Origin: an uncultured Eubacteriales bacterium
GTDB lineage: Bacteria > Bacillota > Clostridia > Oscillospirales > Acutalibacteraceae
Assembly: GCA_934643185.1 (NCBI GenBank)
Contig: CAKUBN010000034.1
Location: 1 to 24,975, forward strand
Direction of reading: 5' to 3'
DNA: 24,975 nucleotides
Shown one piece after another: positions 7,937 to 17,002 of this stretch. How positions within the stretch are numbered: the stretch's first letter is position 1; each line of letters starts with the position of its first letter. The translations under genes were made by a program, and so were the position numbers. A model generated the notes under the pieces. It saw nothing but the letters and a program-made list of their open reading frames with translations. It did no database searches and was not told where the DNA came from.

Positions 7937-9227
7937 AAAGATCCGTCCCTTCCACAATGACTTCATCGTAAAGCTGTATCGTTCTCGAGGTGACGAGCTG
8001 CTCTTTTTCCGAAGAGGAAAGGTTTAGCTTGCACACGGCATAGCCGTCGATCGTCGCATCGGAGAATACCTGCACAAAGCGCACGCGGCTGCCGGACTTG
8101 ATGTAAACGCCCTTCACGTTCTGTTCCACATGCTCCGTCACATTGCCGTCCGTGTCCGTATCCGTCACGGTCACATCCGCAAAGTGGATGGCCTTTTCGT
8201 TCACGAGCACACCGGCATACGACTGTAAATCGATGCGCAGCGGCTCTTTGCGCGCGGCGGCAAGGTCTGTGTTCATGTAAGAGCACTTCAAAATGACCAC
8301 TGCGTCCCCGCTCGCTTCGTCCCTATTGATCTTCACGACCTCGGCCGGGATTGTCTCCGCCGTCGCAAACGGCATCTCCACCTTCACATTCGTCGTGCGG
8401 TCAAGCCGCACAAGGTCGTTTTCATCGATGATGCACGCAATGTACCAGTTGAATTCCTTTGCCACCTTGCCGATGACCGTGCTGTCCGCATTGCTGCCCG
8501 CTTCGCCTTCTTCCAGCGCACGCACATCGCTTACGGTCAGCTGCTCCACATCGTCGATGTCCACCGCGTTTTCGTAGCCGTCCACCGTATGGATAAAATA
8601 ACCGGAAGCCGGCGACGTTACCGTGCCGGTGCTTGAAGAGGTCGTCGTCTCCAGCGTTGCACGTTCCGATTTCAAATTCTCAATGTGCGCCACATAGCTC
8701 GCGGAATCCTCCGCGCCCGTCACGATCTGCTTTTGGCCCATCAAGAGGTACAGGTCGTTTTTATCGTTCGAGATCGACGAAAACGCACCGGATTTCAAAT
8801 CGGAAAGCAGCCCTGTGACCGTTTTATTGATCTGGCTGCCGATGTTCTTCGGGTTCGAGGACGCGACCTCCGTGGGGTTCTCCAGCACGGCTAGCCACGT
8901 AAGCTCCTCGTCGATGCGCAGCATGCGGTTGTGTGCGGCGGCGTCCTCTTCCGCGGGGTACAGCTCTGCTACCGTGCCGCCGAACGCCGTTTTCTCTCCG
9001 TCGTCGAGCGTATAGTTCAAAACGCCGTCGTACCGCGAGTACACAAGCTCCTCATTGCGGATAATAAAGCCCGTGGTGTCGATGGATGCGGAAAGGTCAG
9101 CGTACATGGCCGTTTCCGTTTTAAATCCGGTGTATTGGCTTCTGTAAATCTGGTAGCCTACATATATCAAAAGTAAAATCGCCACGGCGATCGAACTGAT
9201 TTTACGAAATAATGTGCTGCTTCCCAT
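7917..9227 (-). CDS. HlyD-like membrane-anchored protein of the division cluster
   Basis: A 436-residue protein with one N-terminal membrane segment (about 9-28) and a large external part. Two half-lipoyl/barrel-sandwich signatures flank a helical stretch: one near residues 52-90 (GFIIRNEELVYSRYDGVLNY) and one near 200-220 (TSPASGYFIHTVDGYE). This is the plan of HlyD/membrane-fusion adaptors. More beta-rich sequence follows to the end. No ABC or RND transporter gene is beside it, so a transport role is not supported here. It lies 14 bases after miaA and overlaps yggS by 20 bases, directly ahead of sepF, which suggests a link to envelope or division. AGGAAG precedes the ATG. The fold is a confident guess; the function is unknown. 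Confidence 0.75.
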   Translation of the reverse strand: MGSSTLFRKISSIAVAILLLIYVGYQIYRSQYTGFKTETAMYADLSASIDTTGFIIRNEELVYSRYDGVLNYTLDDGEKTAFGGTVAELYPAEEDAAAHNRMLRIDEELTWLAVLENPTEVASSNPKNIGSQINKTVTGLLSDLKSGAFSSISNDKNDLYLLMGQKQIVTGAEDSASYVAHIENLKSERATLETTTSSSTGTVTSPASGYFIHTVDGYENAVDIDDVEQLTVSDVRALEEGEAGSNADSTVIGKVAKEFNWYIACIIDENDLVRLDRTTNVKVEMPFATAETIPAEVVKINRDEASGDAVVILKCSYMNTDLAAARKEPLRIDLQSYAGVLVNEKAIHFADVTVTDTDTDGNVTEHVEQNVKGVYIKSGSRVRFVQVFSDATIDGYAVCKLNLSSSEKEQLVTSRTIQLYDEVIVEGTDLYDGKML

Positions 9228-9241
9228 AGTGGGGCTTCCTT

Positions 9242-10201
9242 TCAGTCTTCAAAATGCGCACGGGCTATGTCCTCTGCCGCGCTTATCAGGTCTGCCAGGG
9301 CATCAAAATCATCCGCAAAAAGCCACACGGCATCTTCCTCCCGGCGGAACCACGTCAATTGGCGCTTGGCATAGCGCCGTGTTTCCCTTTTTATATTTTC
9401 CTTTGCTTCGTCTAAGGAGCACTGCCCCTCAAAATACGGGAACAGCTCCTTGTAGCCGATGGCCTGCACGGAGGTCTGCCCCGGCGTGCCATACCGCTTA
9501 AAATAATCCTCGGCTTCTTTTAATAGGCCGTCTGCAAACATCTGCTCCACGCGCAGGTTGATACGCCCGTAAAGCGTCTCGCGGTCTCTGAAAGACAGCA
9601 CCAACATTTTCCCGTCATACGGCGATTCCACCGCTTTCGAGTCCTTCGCCTGCTTCGAGAACGGCTCGCCCGTCACCATGCAGTATTCAAGCGCGCGGAT
9701 AACCCTACGCGTATTATTCGGATGGATACCCTCGGCCCCCTCGGGATCAAGCTCTTTTAGCCTCGCATAAAGCGGTTCAATGCCGTCTGCCGCAAATTCC
9801 GCTTCCAAATTACCGCGGATTTCATCATCGCGGCTGTTTTCCGTAAACGGCACCGCCTTTAAAAGCGAGCGCGCATATAAGCCCGTGCCACCGACAAGCA
9901 ACACGTTTTTGCCACGCGCATGTATGTCTTCGATCACCTTTCCCGCAAGCGCCACATAGTCGCTCACGCTGAACGGCTCCGCAGGATCCTGAAAACCCAT
10001 CAGGTGGTGCGGCACACCCTGCATCTCGTCCGCGGTCGGCTTTGCCGTGCCGATCTCCATGCCCCTATAAATCTGCATCGAGTCACACGAAACCACCTCC
10101 GCATGGAGCTTTTTCGCAAGCGTTACGGAAAGCGAGGTCTTGCCGGAGGCCGTCGGCCCGCACACCGCGAATACCTTGATTTTCTCTTGTACTTCCGTCA
10201 T
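9242..10201 (-). CDS. miaA: tRNA dimethylallyltransferase
   Basis: A 319-residue enzyme that transfers a dimethylallyl group to N6 of A37 in tRNAs reading codons that start with U. The P-loop is GPTASGKT at 15-22, followed by CDSMQIYRGMEIGTAKP, PHHLMG, GGTGLY and a DPEGAEGIHPNNTRRVIRAL-type tRNA-binding segment. Length is normal. AAAGGAGG lies 7 bases before the ATG. It follows mutL with a 69-base gap. Its product is the substrate of MiaB, encoded in the same window. In Bacillus hfq follows miaA; here an HlyD-like gene does. Confidence 0.97.
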   Translation of the reverse strand: MTEVQEKIKVFAVCGPTASGKTSLSVTLAKKLHAEVVSCDSMQIYRGMEIGTAKPTADEMQGVPHHLMGFQDPAEPFSVSDYVALAGKVIEDIHARGKNVLLVGGTGLYARSLLKAVPFTENSRDDEIRGNLEAEFAADGIEPLYARLKELDPEGAEGIHPNNTRRVIRALEYCMVTGEPFSKQAKDSKAVESPYDGKMLVLSFRDRETLYGRINLRVEQMFADGLLKEAEDYFKRYGTPGQTSVQAIGYKELFPYFEGQCSLDEAKENIKRETRRYAKRQLTWFRREEDAVWLFADDFDALADLISAAEDIARAHFED

Positions 10202-10270
10202 TCCGGCGCCTCCTTTTGTTTACATAACTTTATAATAATACAACTTTCGCCCGTGTTTGTGAGCAAACCG

Positions 10271-12331
10271 TTAAACTCTGCCGAATTCTTTTTCCAGCGT
10301 CCGCTTTTTCAGCATCACGTAGATCGGCCTGCCGTGCGGGCAGTAGCGCACATCGGGGTTCGCTTCCAGCTCTTCCGCAAGTGCAATGAGTTCCTCTTTT
10401 TTCGAGGCGTTCCCACCCTTAATGGCTGCGCGGCACGCAATGTTGTGGTACAGCCAGTCCATGTGCTCCGTCGTCGCGTCGGTCTTGTTTTCTTCAAGGT
10501 ATCCCGCCATTTCGAGCACGGAGTCCTTGATGTCCGCACCGTTCAAATTAAGCGGCGCGCTGCGCACCAAAACGGTACCGCTGCCGAAATCCTCCACGTC
10601 AAAGCCCGCCTGCTCAAAAACACTCAAATTCTGCAAAACCGCCGTGTACTCGTTTTTGTCCATCGTCACCGTCACGGGCACAAGCAGCGTCTGCGCCATA
10701 GCAGCTTCTTCGCGCCGTTTGAGCCTTTCGTACAGCAAGCGCTCGTGCGCGGCATGCTTGTCAATAAACATCAGCGTCTGCGCGTCGTATTCAAGGATGA
10801 TATACGTGTCAAACACCTCGCCGATCACCTTATGCGCCGTGCGGGACAAATCACGCTCTGTCTCCGGCACAATGCGTGTTTCCGGCTGTGCGTTGCTTTC
10901 CGGATTTTCCTGCACCGCTTCCGTCTGTACGGGTGTTTCCTCCCACGCCGGCGGCACGGGTTCCGTCTCGGGCGGCTGCGGTAAGGGCGGTTCTTCCGTT
11001 ATCACTTCCGGCTTTGTCACCGGCTGCGGCTCCGCCTCCAAAACGCGCTCGATCGACGTACGAATCCTTTCAAGCTGCGGCTTTTCCTTCCGCTCTGCGC
11101 TGTCCGAGAACGTATGCGGCATCGGCGGCATATCGACGGGCGGCTCATACGGCGCTTCCGCCTCTTTTTTGCTCGTGTTGATAACGGGCGCAGACTTCAC
11201 GACCGGCGCAGGCATCGGCTTCACCGTCTCCGTTTTCGGCGGCTGATTCAGCACCATTTGCTGCGGCTTTACGACCACATCCGGCTTATACGGGTCGACG
11301 GGCCGCCTTGCGTGCTGCGCAAGGTCAACGGACTTCATGTCGCGGCTCGCTGTCACGGCGGATTTCACCCCGTGGTACACCGCATCAAACACCGGACGCT
11401 CGTTCACAAAGCGCACCTCCAGCTTCGCCGGATGCACGTTCACGTCGACGACCGACGACGGCAGGTCCAAATGCAGCACGCACGCCGGGAATTTGCCCAC
11501 CATGATCGCGCCCTTGTACGCTTCCTCCAGCGCCACACACGCTGTGCGGCTGCGCACAAAACGCCCGTTGATGAAGAAATTCTGCATACTGCGGTTCGGC
11601 CGACTCGCGATCGGCGACGAGATATACCCGTGCACGCGAATGCCGCCTAAAGTATAATCCACCGGCAGCAGCGCGCCGGAAAACTCCTTGCCGAACACCG
11701 CGTAGATTGCCGAGCTCAGCTTGCCGTCGCCCGGCGTGTGCAGCACTTCCTTGCCCTCACGGATCAGGCGGAACGAGATTTCCGGGTGCGAAAGCGCAAT
11801 TTTGTCCATCAGTCCCGCCACAGAGTTGCCCTCCGCCGTGTCTTTTTTCAAAAACTTCATGCGCGCTGGCACGTTAAAGAACAGGTCGCGCGCCGTAATG
11901 GTCGTGCCCACCGGGCAGCCCGCGTCTTCGATCTCCACATCGCTGCCGCCCTCGGAGGAATAGTGCGTGCCGATCGAGCTGTCCGGCGTGCGCGTGATGA
12001 GGTCAACGCGCGACACCGCCGAAATGGATGCCAGCGCCTCGCCGCGGAAGCCGAGCGTCAAAATCGCGTCCAAATCGTCCTTTTCGCGCACCTTGCTCGT
12101 CGCATGGCGCAGAAATGCCGTCGCCACGTCCTCGCGCGCAATGCCGCAGCCGTTGTCCGTCACGCGGATGTACGTCACGCCGCCGCGGCGAATTTCCACC
12201 GTGACAATAGACGCGCCGGAATCGATGGAGTTTTCGACAAGCTCCTTAATGACAGACGACGGGCGCTCCACCACCTCACCGGCGGCGATCAGCTCCGCGA
12301 CCTGCTTTTCCAAAACGTGAATTTTCGGCAT
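10271..12331 (-). CDS. mutL: DNA mismatch repair protein MutL
   Basis: A 686-residue GHKL ATPase and endonuclease that acts after MutS in mismatch repair. The N-terminal ATPase shows KELVENSIDSGA (Glu30, Asn34), DNGCGI (from Asp59), HATSK and GFRGEAL. A long Pro/Glu/Val-rich linker (roughly 330-490) follows. The C-terminal domain has the metal-binding endonuclease motif DKHAAHERLLYE (524-535; DQHA in most relatives), ACRAA and CPHGRP (from Cys664), and ends in EFGRV. It is therefore the nicking type of MutL found in bacteria without MutH. The ATG at 12331 is preferred over a GTG three codons earlier because AAAGGAAG sits 9 bases before the ATG but abuts the GTG. It lies 27 bases after mutS. 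Confidence 0.96.
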   Translation of the reverse strand: MPKIHVLEKQVAELIAAGEVVERPSSVIKELVENSIDSGASIVTVEIRRGGVTYIRVTDNGCGIAREDVATAFLRHATSKVREKDDLDAILTLGFRGEALASISAVSRVDLITRTPDSSIGTHYSSEGGSDVEIEDAGCPVGTTITARDLFFNVPARMKFLKKDTAEGNSVAGLMDKIALSHPEISFRLIREGKEVLHTPGDGKLSSAIYAVFGKEFSGALLPVDYTLGGIRVHGYISSPIASRPNRSMQNFFINGRFVRSRTACVALEEAYKGAIMVGKFPACVLHLDLPSSVVDVNVHPAKLEVRFVNERPVFDAVYHGVKSAVTASRDMKSVDLAQHARRPVDPYKPDVVVKPQQMVLNQPPKTETVKPMPAPVVKSAPVINTSKKEAEAPYEPPVDMPPMPHTFSDSAERKEKPQLERIRTSIERVLEAEPQPVTKPEVITEEPPLPQPPETEPVPPAWEETPVQTEAVQENPESNAQPETRIVPETERDLSRTAHKVIGEVFDTYIILEYDAQTLMFIDKHAAHERLLYERLKRREEAAMAQTLLVPVTVTMDKNEYTAVLQNLSVFEQAGFDVEDFGSGTVLVRSAPLNLNGADIKDSVLEMAGYLEENKTDATTEHMDWLYHNIACRAAIKGGNASKKEELIALAEELEANPDVRYCPHGRPIYVMLKKRTLEKEFGRV

Positions 12332-12340
12332 TTTCTGCAC

Positions 12341-12348
12341 CTTCCTTT
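12341..12348 (-). promoter_or_regulatory. Ribosome-binding site that sets the mutL start
   Basis: AAAGGAAG on the minus strand lies 9 bases before the ATG at 12331. It touches the alternative GTG at 12340, which makes that start unlikely. Confidence 0.65.
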
Positions 12349-12358
12349 CAGGTCAAAT

Positions 12359-14977
12359 TTATTTCAGCATGTTTGCAAGCTCAAACAGAGTGTTCATGGA
12401 TTCGATCGGCGTCAGCGTGTTGACGTCAAGGGCTTTCAGGCGGTTCAAAACCTCCGTGTCCTTCGTCAGCATCGTCAGCTGAATCGGCTCCTCCTGCTGT
12501 GCTTTCACGGCGTTTTTCGGCTTTTTCACCATCTCGCCGCTTTCAAGGCTCTTTAAAACCTCTTTCGCGCGCCGCACCACCTTGTCCGGCACGCCCGCAA
12601 GCTTCGCCACTTCAATGCCGAAGCTGTCGTCCGCGCCGCCGCGCACAATGCGCCGCAAAAACGTGATGTCGTCCCCGCGCTTTTTCACCGCAATGCTGAA
12701 GTTCTGCACGCCCGGCAGCAGGTCTTCCAGCTCCGTCAGCTCGTGGTAGTGCGTCGCAAACAGCGTCTTCGCGCCGCACAGCTTTTTGTCGTGCACGTAT
12801 TCGATGACCGCCCGCGCAATGCTCATGCCGTCAAACGTCGAGGTGCCGCGGCCGATCTCGTCCAAAATCAGCAGGCTGTCCTTCGTGGCGCTTTTTAAGA
12901 TCTCTGCCACCTCGGCCATTTCCACCATGAACGTGGATTGCCCCGCCGCAAGGTCGTCGGAAGCGCCCACGCGCGTATAAATACCGTCCACAATGCCGAT
13001 TTCCGCAGCGGAGGCCGGCACAAAGCAGCCGATCTGTGCCATGATGACGATGACCGCCACCTGCCGCATATATGTAGATTTACCCGCCATGTTCGGGCCC
13101 GTGATGATGGACACGCGGTTATTATTCGGGTCCATCTCAAGGTCGTTCGGCACAAACGGCGCACTGCCCGTCAGCAGCGCCTCCACCACCGGGTGACGGC
13201 TGTCTTTTAAATACAGCCTGCCGTTTGCCGTAATGGTCGGGCGCGTGTAGTCGTTCCGAACGGAAACCGCCGCAAACGACGCCAAAACGTCCAGCTCCGC
13301 AATCGCCTTCGCCGTCTCCTGCACGCGGGTCAGCTGCTCCGCGATCGTCCTGCGCACCTCTTCAAACAGCTTGCCTTCGAGCGCAATGGAACGGTCATGC
13401 GCGCCGAGAATTCTATTCTCAAGCTCCTTTAATTCCTGCGTGATGTACCGCTCGCCGTTTGCAAGCGTCTGCTTGCGCACGTAGTGCTCCGGCGTTTTGT
13501 CCTTAAACGCATTCGAGACCTCAAGGTAATACCCAAACACGCGGTTATACCCCACGCGCAGCTTCGGGATGCCTGTCGCCTCGCGCTCGCGCGCTTCCAG
13601 CTCCGCGATGAGCTGCTTGCCGTTTGTCATGTCGCTCTTCACTTCGTCAAGCTCCGTGTTGAAGCCCTCGCGGATGATGCCGCCCTCGCGAATCGTGTGC
13701 GGCGGCTCCTCCACAATGGCGCGGTCGATAAGCGCGCAAATGTCCGAAAGCACATCCATACGGCTGTCAATGTCGCGCAGCATCGTCGCCGTAAACGTCG
13801 CAGAAAGCGCTTTTAACTGCGGCAAGCGCGTCAGCGCCGACCACAGCGCGCGCAGATCTTTTCCGTTTACGGAACCGTACACCACGCGCGTCATAATGCG
13901 CTCCAGGTCAAAAATACCCGTCAGCGCTTCGGTCACGTCGTCAAGGAGAGGCCGGTTCTCAAAGAGCTCCTCCACCGCGTTTTGGCGCAGCGTAATGCCC
14001 GCCGGGCTCAAAAGCGGCTGCTCCAGCCACGTGCGGATAAGCCGCTTGCCCATTGCCGTTTTCGTCTTGTCGAGCACCCACAAAAGCGAGCCGCGGCGTT
14101 CCTTGCTGCGCATCGTCTCGAGTAATTCAAGGTTTCTGCGCGTGTTGAGATCCAGCCGCATCGTCTTCGCCTGCGAGTATACACGGATTTCTTCCATGCG
14201 CTCAAGGCCCGTGATCTGCGTGCGGCTTAAATAATCGAGCAAAGCGCTCACCGCCGCCGTGATCTCCGGGAAATTCAAAATATCAGAGCGTTCCAAAACC
14301 TCGGGGTGAAACTGCGCCTTCACAGCTTCTTCGGCGTGCAAAGGCTCGTAAACCGCAAAGTCCATGCACTCGAGTGACGCCGAAAGCTTATCGGAAATGA
14401 ACTTTGCCACGTCCGTCAAATCGGTAAATTCCGGGTTAATGAGGATTTCGCGCGGCGTAAAACGCGATAGCGCATCGATGACCGCGCGGGAGAGCGATTC
14501 TCCCTTTTCCGCCGTCAGCGTCGTCGCCTCGAGCTCGCCCGTCGAAATATCCGCAAAGCAGATGCCCACCTTGTCGCCCTGATAATACGCGGAAGCGATG
14601 TAGTTGTTCTTCGCCTCGTCGAGCATACTGCTTTCCATAACGGTGCCGGGCGTGATGACGCGGATGACACTGCGCTTTACGATGCCCTTTGCAAGCGCCG
14701 GGTCTTCCATCTGCTCGCAGATGGCGACCTTGTAGCCCTTCGCCACAAGCCGCGCGATATACGTCTCCGCGCTGTGAAACGGCACGCCGCACATCGGCGC
14801 GCGCTCCTCCTGGCCGCAGTCACGGCCCGTCAGCGTCAGCTCCAGCTCGCGCGACGCGATCTTCGCATCGTTAAAGAACATCTCGTAAAAGTCCCCAAGG
14901 CGAAAGAAAAGGATCGTGTTCGGGTACTTTTCCTTCACCTCAAAGTACTGTTTCATCATCGGGGAATAATCAGCCAT
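12359..14977 (-). CDS. mutS: DNA mismatch recognition ATPase MutS
   Basis: An 872-residue MutS1-type protein that binds mispaired bases and small loops and recruits MutL. The mismatch-reading FYE motif is at residues 30-32 (RLGDFYEMFF). The connector, core and clamp domains follow. The ABC-type ATPase has Walker A GPNMAGKST at 627-635, the downstream LLILDEIGRGTSTFDG and the FATHYHEL switch. The C-terminal tail is normal. CGGAGG precedes the ATG by 6 bases. It lies 55 bases after the ymcA-like gene and 27 before mutL, matching the Bacillus order miaB-ymcA-(cotE)-mutS-mutL except that cotE is absent. Confidence 0.98.
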   Translation of the reverse strand: MADYSPMMKQYFEVKEKYPNTILFFRLGDFYEMFFNDAKIASRELELTLTGRDCGQEERAPMCGVPFHSAETYIARLVAKGYKVAICEQMEDPALAKGIVKRSVIRVITPGTVMESSMLDEAKNNYIASAYYQGDKVGICFADISTGELEATTLTAEKGESLSRAVIDALSRFTPREILINPEFTDLTDVAKFISDKLSASLECMDFAVYEPLHAEEAVKAQFHPEVLERSDILNFPEITAAVSALLDYLSRTQITGLERMEEIRVYSQAKTMRLDLNTRRNLELLETMRSKERRGSLLWVLDKTKTAMGKRLIRTWLEQPLLSPAGITLRQNAVEELFENRPLLDDVTEALTGIFDLERIMTRVVYGSVNGKDLRALWSALTRLPQLKALSATFTATMLRDIDSRMDVLSDICALIDRAIVEEPPHTIREGGIIREGFNTELDEVKSDMTNGKQLIAELEAREREATGIPKLRVGYNRVFGYYLEVSNAFKDKTPEHYVRKQTLANGERYITQELKELENRILGAHDRSIALEGKLFEEVRRTIAEQLTRVQETAKAIAELDVLASFAAVSVRNDYTRPTITANGRLYLKDSRHPVVEALLTGSAPFVPNDLEMDPNNNRVSIITGPNMAGKSTYMRQVAVIVIMAQIGCFVPASAAEIGIVDGIYTRVGASDDLAAGQSTFMVEMAEVAEILKSATKDSLLILDEIGRGTSTFDGMSIARAVIEYVHDKKLCGAKTLFATHYHELTELEDLLPGVQNFSIAVKKRGDDITFLRRIVRGGADDSFGIEVAKLAGVPDKVVRRAKEVLKSLESGEMVKKPKNAVKAQQEEPIQLTMLTKDTEVLNRLKALDVNTLTPIESMNTLFELANMLK

Positions 14978-15032
14978 GCCCGGCCTCCGTATCTCAAAAT
15001 ATCAGCTAAATAGTTTCTGCGTTTACGTCAGC

Positions 15033-15443
15033 TTAGTGACAGCCACCGCCGCAGGTCGCACAGCTGCCGGTGCAGCCGCAGGCATCGGGATCGCAGCCAT
15101 CCGGGTCCTGGCCCTCCGCGCACATGGAAAGCACACCCGTCACGCGCTGCATCAGCGCATCAAACTCGTTCTTTGCCGCCTGATACGCCGTCATATGCTC
15201 GTTCTGCATCACTTTGCCGTAAATCTCGCGCAGTTCTTTGTTGTACTGCTCGATAAGCTCCTCGCTGCGGTCTTCCTTTGCCGCCTCGTTGTTGATGGCC
15301 ATGCGCTTTAAGTTGAATTCGCCGATGGCGTTCTGCAAAGCTTCGTCCTCGTTGCACTGCTGCTCCGCAACGCTCATGTTGATGTAGGTCTGGTCCTGCT
15401 GCAAAGCGCGGCCGAGTTCTCTTGTCAGTTTCATGATATCCAT
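15033..15443 (-). CDS. RicA/YmcA-YlbF family protein with Cys-rich tail
   Basis: A 136-residue protein. Residues 1-105 are an all-helical YmcA/YlbF domain (LTRELGRALQQDQTY). The last 29 residues hold seven cysteines (108, 117, 122, 124, 128, 131, 135) among Gly/Asp; there is one more at Cys30. In Bacillus, YmcA, YlbF and YaaT (RicA, RicF, RicT) form an Fe-S-carrying complex that affects RNase Y processing, sporulation and competence. The tail looks like a metal or Fe-S ligand set, which is inference. Position between miaB and mutS matches Bacillus ymcA, so RicA-like is the best guess, but the sequence cannot separate YmcA from YlbF. AAGGAGC lies 7 bases before the first ATG, and a strong promoter precedes it. 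Confidence 0.8.
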   Translation of the reverse strand: MDIMKLTRELGRALQQDQTYINMSVAEQQCNEDEALQNAIGEFNLKRMAINNEAAKEDRSEELIEQYNKELREIYGKVMQNEHMTAYQAAKNEFDALMQRVTGVLSMCAEGQDPDGCDPDACGCTGSCATCGGGCH

Positions 15444-15476
15444 AGTAATAGCTCCTTAAAATAAATTATAAATTTT

Positions 15477-15504
15477 ATTATATTTTGAAAAAGCAATGGG
15501 TCAA
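15477..15504 (-). promoter_or_regulatory. Strong sigma-A promoter for the ymcA-mutS-mutL run
   Basis: On the minus strand, -35 TTGACC (15504-15499) and -10 TATAAT (15482-15477) are 16 bases apart, five and six of six consensus matches. Transcription should start near 15470, about 27 bases before the ymcA-like ATG. It lies in the 73-base gap after miaB. A small dyad CAAAAC/GTTTTG (15502-15515) overlaps the -35 and could be an operator or a weak end signal for miaB. Confidence 0.75.
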
Positions 15505-15516
15505 AACCCGTTTTGC

Positions 15517-16935
15517 TTAGTCTACACATTCGCCGCGCAAAATCCAGTTGCGCGCTTCGGTCACTTTTACATTTTTGAATTCGCCGATCCATTCGTCTTC
15601 GCCGGGGAATTCCACAATGATGCTGCTTGCGGTGCGACCGCTGAGCAAACCGTTTTTCTCGTTGCGTTCTTCAATAAGCACACGCTCCGTGCTGCCCACC
15701 ATGGAAGCGCAGCGCTTTGCGGCGATCTCCTCCTGCGTCTTCAAAAGCTCCGAGAACCACTGCGTTTTCTCCTTGTACGTAACAGGGTCTTCCATTTCGG
15801 CGGCTCTCGTGCCGGGGCGCGGCGAGAAAATAAACGTAAAGAGCGACGTGAACTCCACCTCGCGGATGAGGCTCAGCGTCTCGCAAAATTCCTCGTACGT
15901 CTCGCCCGGGAAGCCGACGATAATATCGGAGGTCAGCGACAGGTCGGGCATTTTCTCCTTCGCATAGCGGATGAGGTCAAGGTACTTTTCGCGGTCATAG
16001 TGGCGGTTCATCGCCTTTAACACGCGGCTGCTGCCGGACTGGCACGGTAGGTGAATGTAATGGCAGATGTGCCGACTCTCCGCAATCGTGTCAAAAAGCT
16101 CATGCGTCGCGTCCTTCGGGTGCGAGGTCATAAAGCGCAGGCGGTAATCGCCGTCGATGGCGTCAATGCGGCGCAGAAGCTCAGAGAAATTCACCTTCTC
16201 CGGCAAGCCCTTGCCATAGGAGTTCACGTTCTGCCCGAGCAGTGTGATCTCCTTATACCCCTGCTCAATGAGCTCGCGGCACTCGGCAACGATCGCGTCC
16301 GGATGGCGGCTCTTTTCTCTGCCGCGCACATACGGCACGATGCAGTACGAGCAGAAGTTGTCGCAGCCGTACATCACGGTCACCCATGCGCGCGTATTGC
16401 CGTCGCGGCGCACCGGCAGGCCCTCAATGATCTCTTTCGATTCGTGTCCGCGCAAAAATACGCGTTTCGAGTCCGTCACGGCCGTGTACATCATCTCCGG
16501 CAAGCGGTGGATGACATGCGTGCCGAACACAATGTTCACAAACGGGAACGACGCCTTAATGCGCTCCGCCACGCGCTCCTGCTCCATCATGCAGCCGCAT
16601 ACGGCAATGAGCAGCGAGGGGTTGCGGCGCTTCACGTTTTTCAGCGCGCCGATGTTGCCGAATACACGGTCCTCCGCATGCTCACGGATGGCGCAGGTGT
16701 TGAACAAAATAAAATCGGCTTCGTTTTCGTCTTCGGTAAAGTCAAAGCCCATTTCTGCAAGCATACCCTTAATGCGTTCGCCGTCCGCCACGTTCTGCTG
16801 GCAGCCGTATGTGCGCACAAGCGCCTTCGGCGTGCCGTGCATCGCGCGCACCTGCATGATCGCCGCAACGTCCGCCGTGTATAGCTTCTGCTTCTGCAGC
16901 TCGTCCGCCGTAACGGTGATTTCTTTATCCTTCAA
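15517..16935 (-). CDS. miaB: tRNA-2-methylthio-N6-dimethylallyladenosine synthase
   Basis: A 472-residue radical-SAM methylthiotransferase that adds the 2-methylthio group to i6A37 made by MiaA. The N-terminal Fe-S cluster ligands are Cys45 (TYGCQQN), Cys81 (FNTCAIRE) and Cys115 (CGCMMEQ). The radical-SAM cluster is CDNFCSYC with Cys191, Cys195 and Cys198. A C-terminal TRAM-like domain ends the protein. The frame is open to a GTG at 16965, but I chose the TTG at 16935: AAAGGAG lies 8 bases before it, and the alternative start would put this ribosome site inside the coding region. It has its own promoter and a hairpin in the leader. Confidence 0.96.
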   Translation of the reverse strand: MKDKEITVTADELQKQKLYTADVAAIMQVRAMHGTPKALVRTYGCQQNVADGERIKGMLAEMGFDFTEDENEADFILFNTCAIREHAEDRVFGNIGALKNVKRRNPSLLIAVCGCMMEQERVAERIKASFPFVNIVFGTHVIHRLPEMMYTAVTDSKRVFLRGHESKEIIEGLPVRRDGNTRAWVTVMYGCDNFCSYCIVPYVRGREKSRHPDAIVAECRELIEQGYKEITLLGQNVNSYGKGLPEKVNFSELLRRIDAIDGDYRLRFMTSHPKDATHELFDTIAESRHICHYIHLPCQSGSSRVLKAMNRHYDREKYLDLIRYAKEKMPDLSLTSDIIVGFPGETYEEFCETLSLIREVEFTSLFTFIFSPRPGTRAAEMEDPVTYKEKTQWFSELLKTQEEIAAKRCASMVGSTERVLIEERNEKNGLLSGRTASSIIVEFPGEDEWIGEFKNVKVTEARNWILRGECVD

Positions 16936-16943
16936 AAAACATT

Positions 16944-16950
16944 CTCCTTT
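16944..16950 (-). promoter_or_regulatory. Ribosome-binding site that sets the miaB start
   Basis: AAAGGAG on the minus strand, 8 bases before the TTG at 16935. It favours TTG over the GTG at 16965. The ATG seen 1-2 bases after this site is in another frame and closes after five codons. Confidence 0.65.
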
Positions 16951-16956
16951 ATTGCA

Positions 16957-16975
16957 CGCAGACACGCTGTCTGCG
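16957..16975 (-). promoter_or_regulatory. Perfect hairpin in the miaB leader
   Basis: An 8-bp perfect inverted repeat (CGCAGACA/TGTCTGCG) with a 3-base loop. It ends six bases before the miaB ribosome-binding site and lies about 20 bases after the predicted transcription start. It could be an operator or an mRNA structure affecting translation. No T run follows, so it is not an intrinsic terminator. Confidence 0.55.
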
Positions 16976-17002
16976 GTAAGCTGTCATAATGATACAGAAT
17001 AT

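Noticed and set aside
10202..10270. Internal promoter between mutL and miaA
   Set aside because: An AT-rich block with TATTAT/TATAAA-like sequences exists, but no -35 lies at a proper distance.
9920..12556. Several long plus-strand frames opposite miaA, mutL and the end of mutS
   Set aside because: All are antisense shadows of well-identified genes, with low-complexity basic translations.
15502..15515. CAAAAC/GTTTTG dyad as a miaB terminator
   Set aside because: The 6-bp AT-rich stem with a 2-base loop and no following T run is too weak. It overlaps the ymcA promoter instead.
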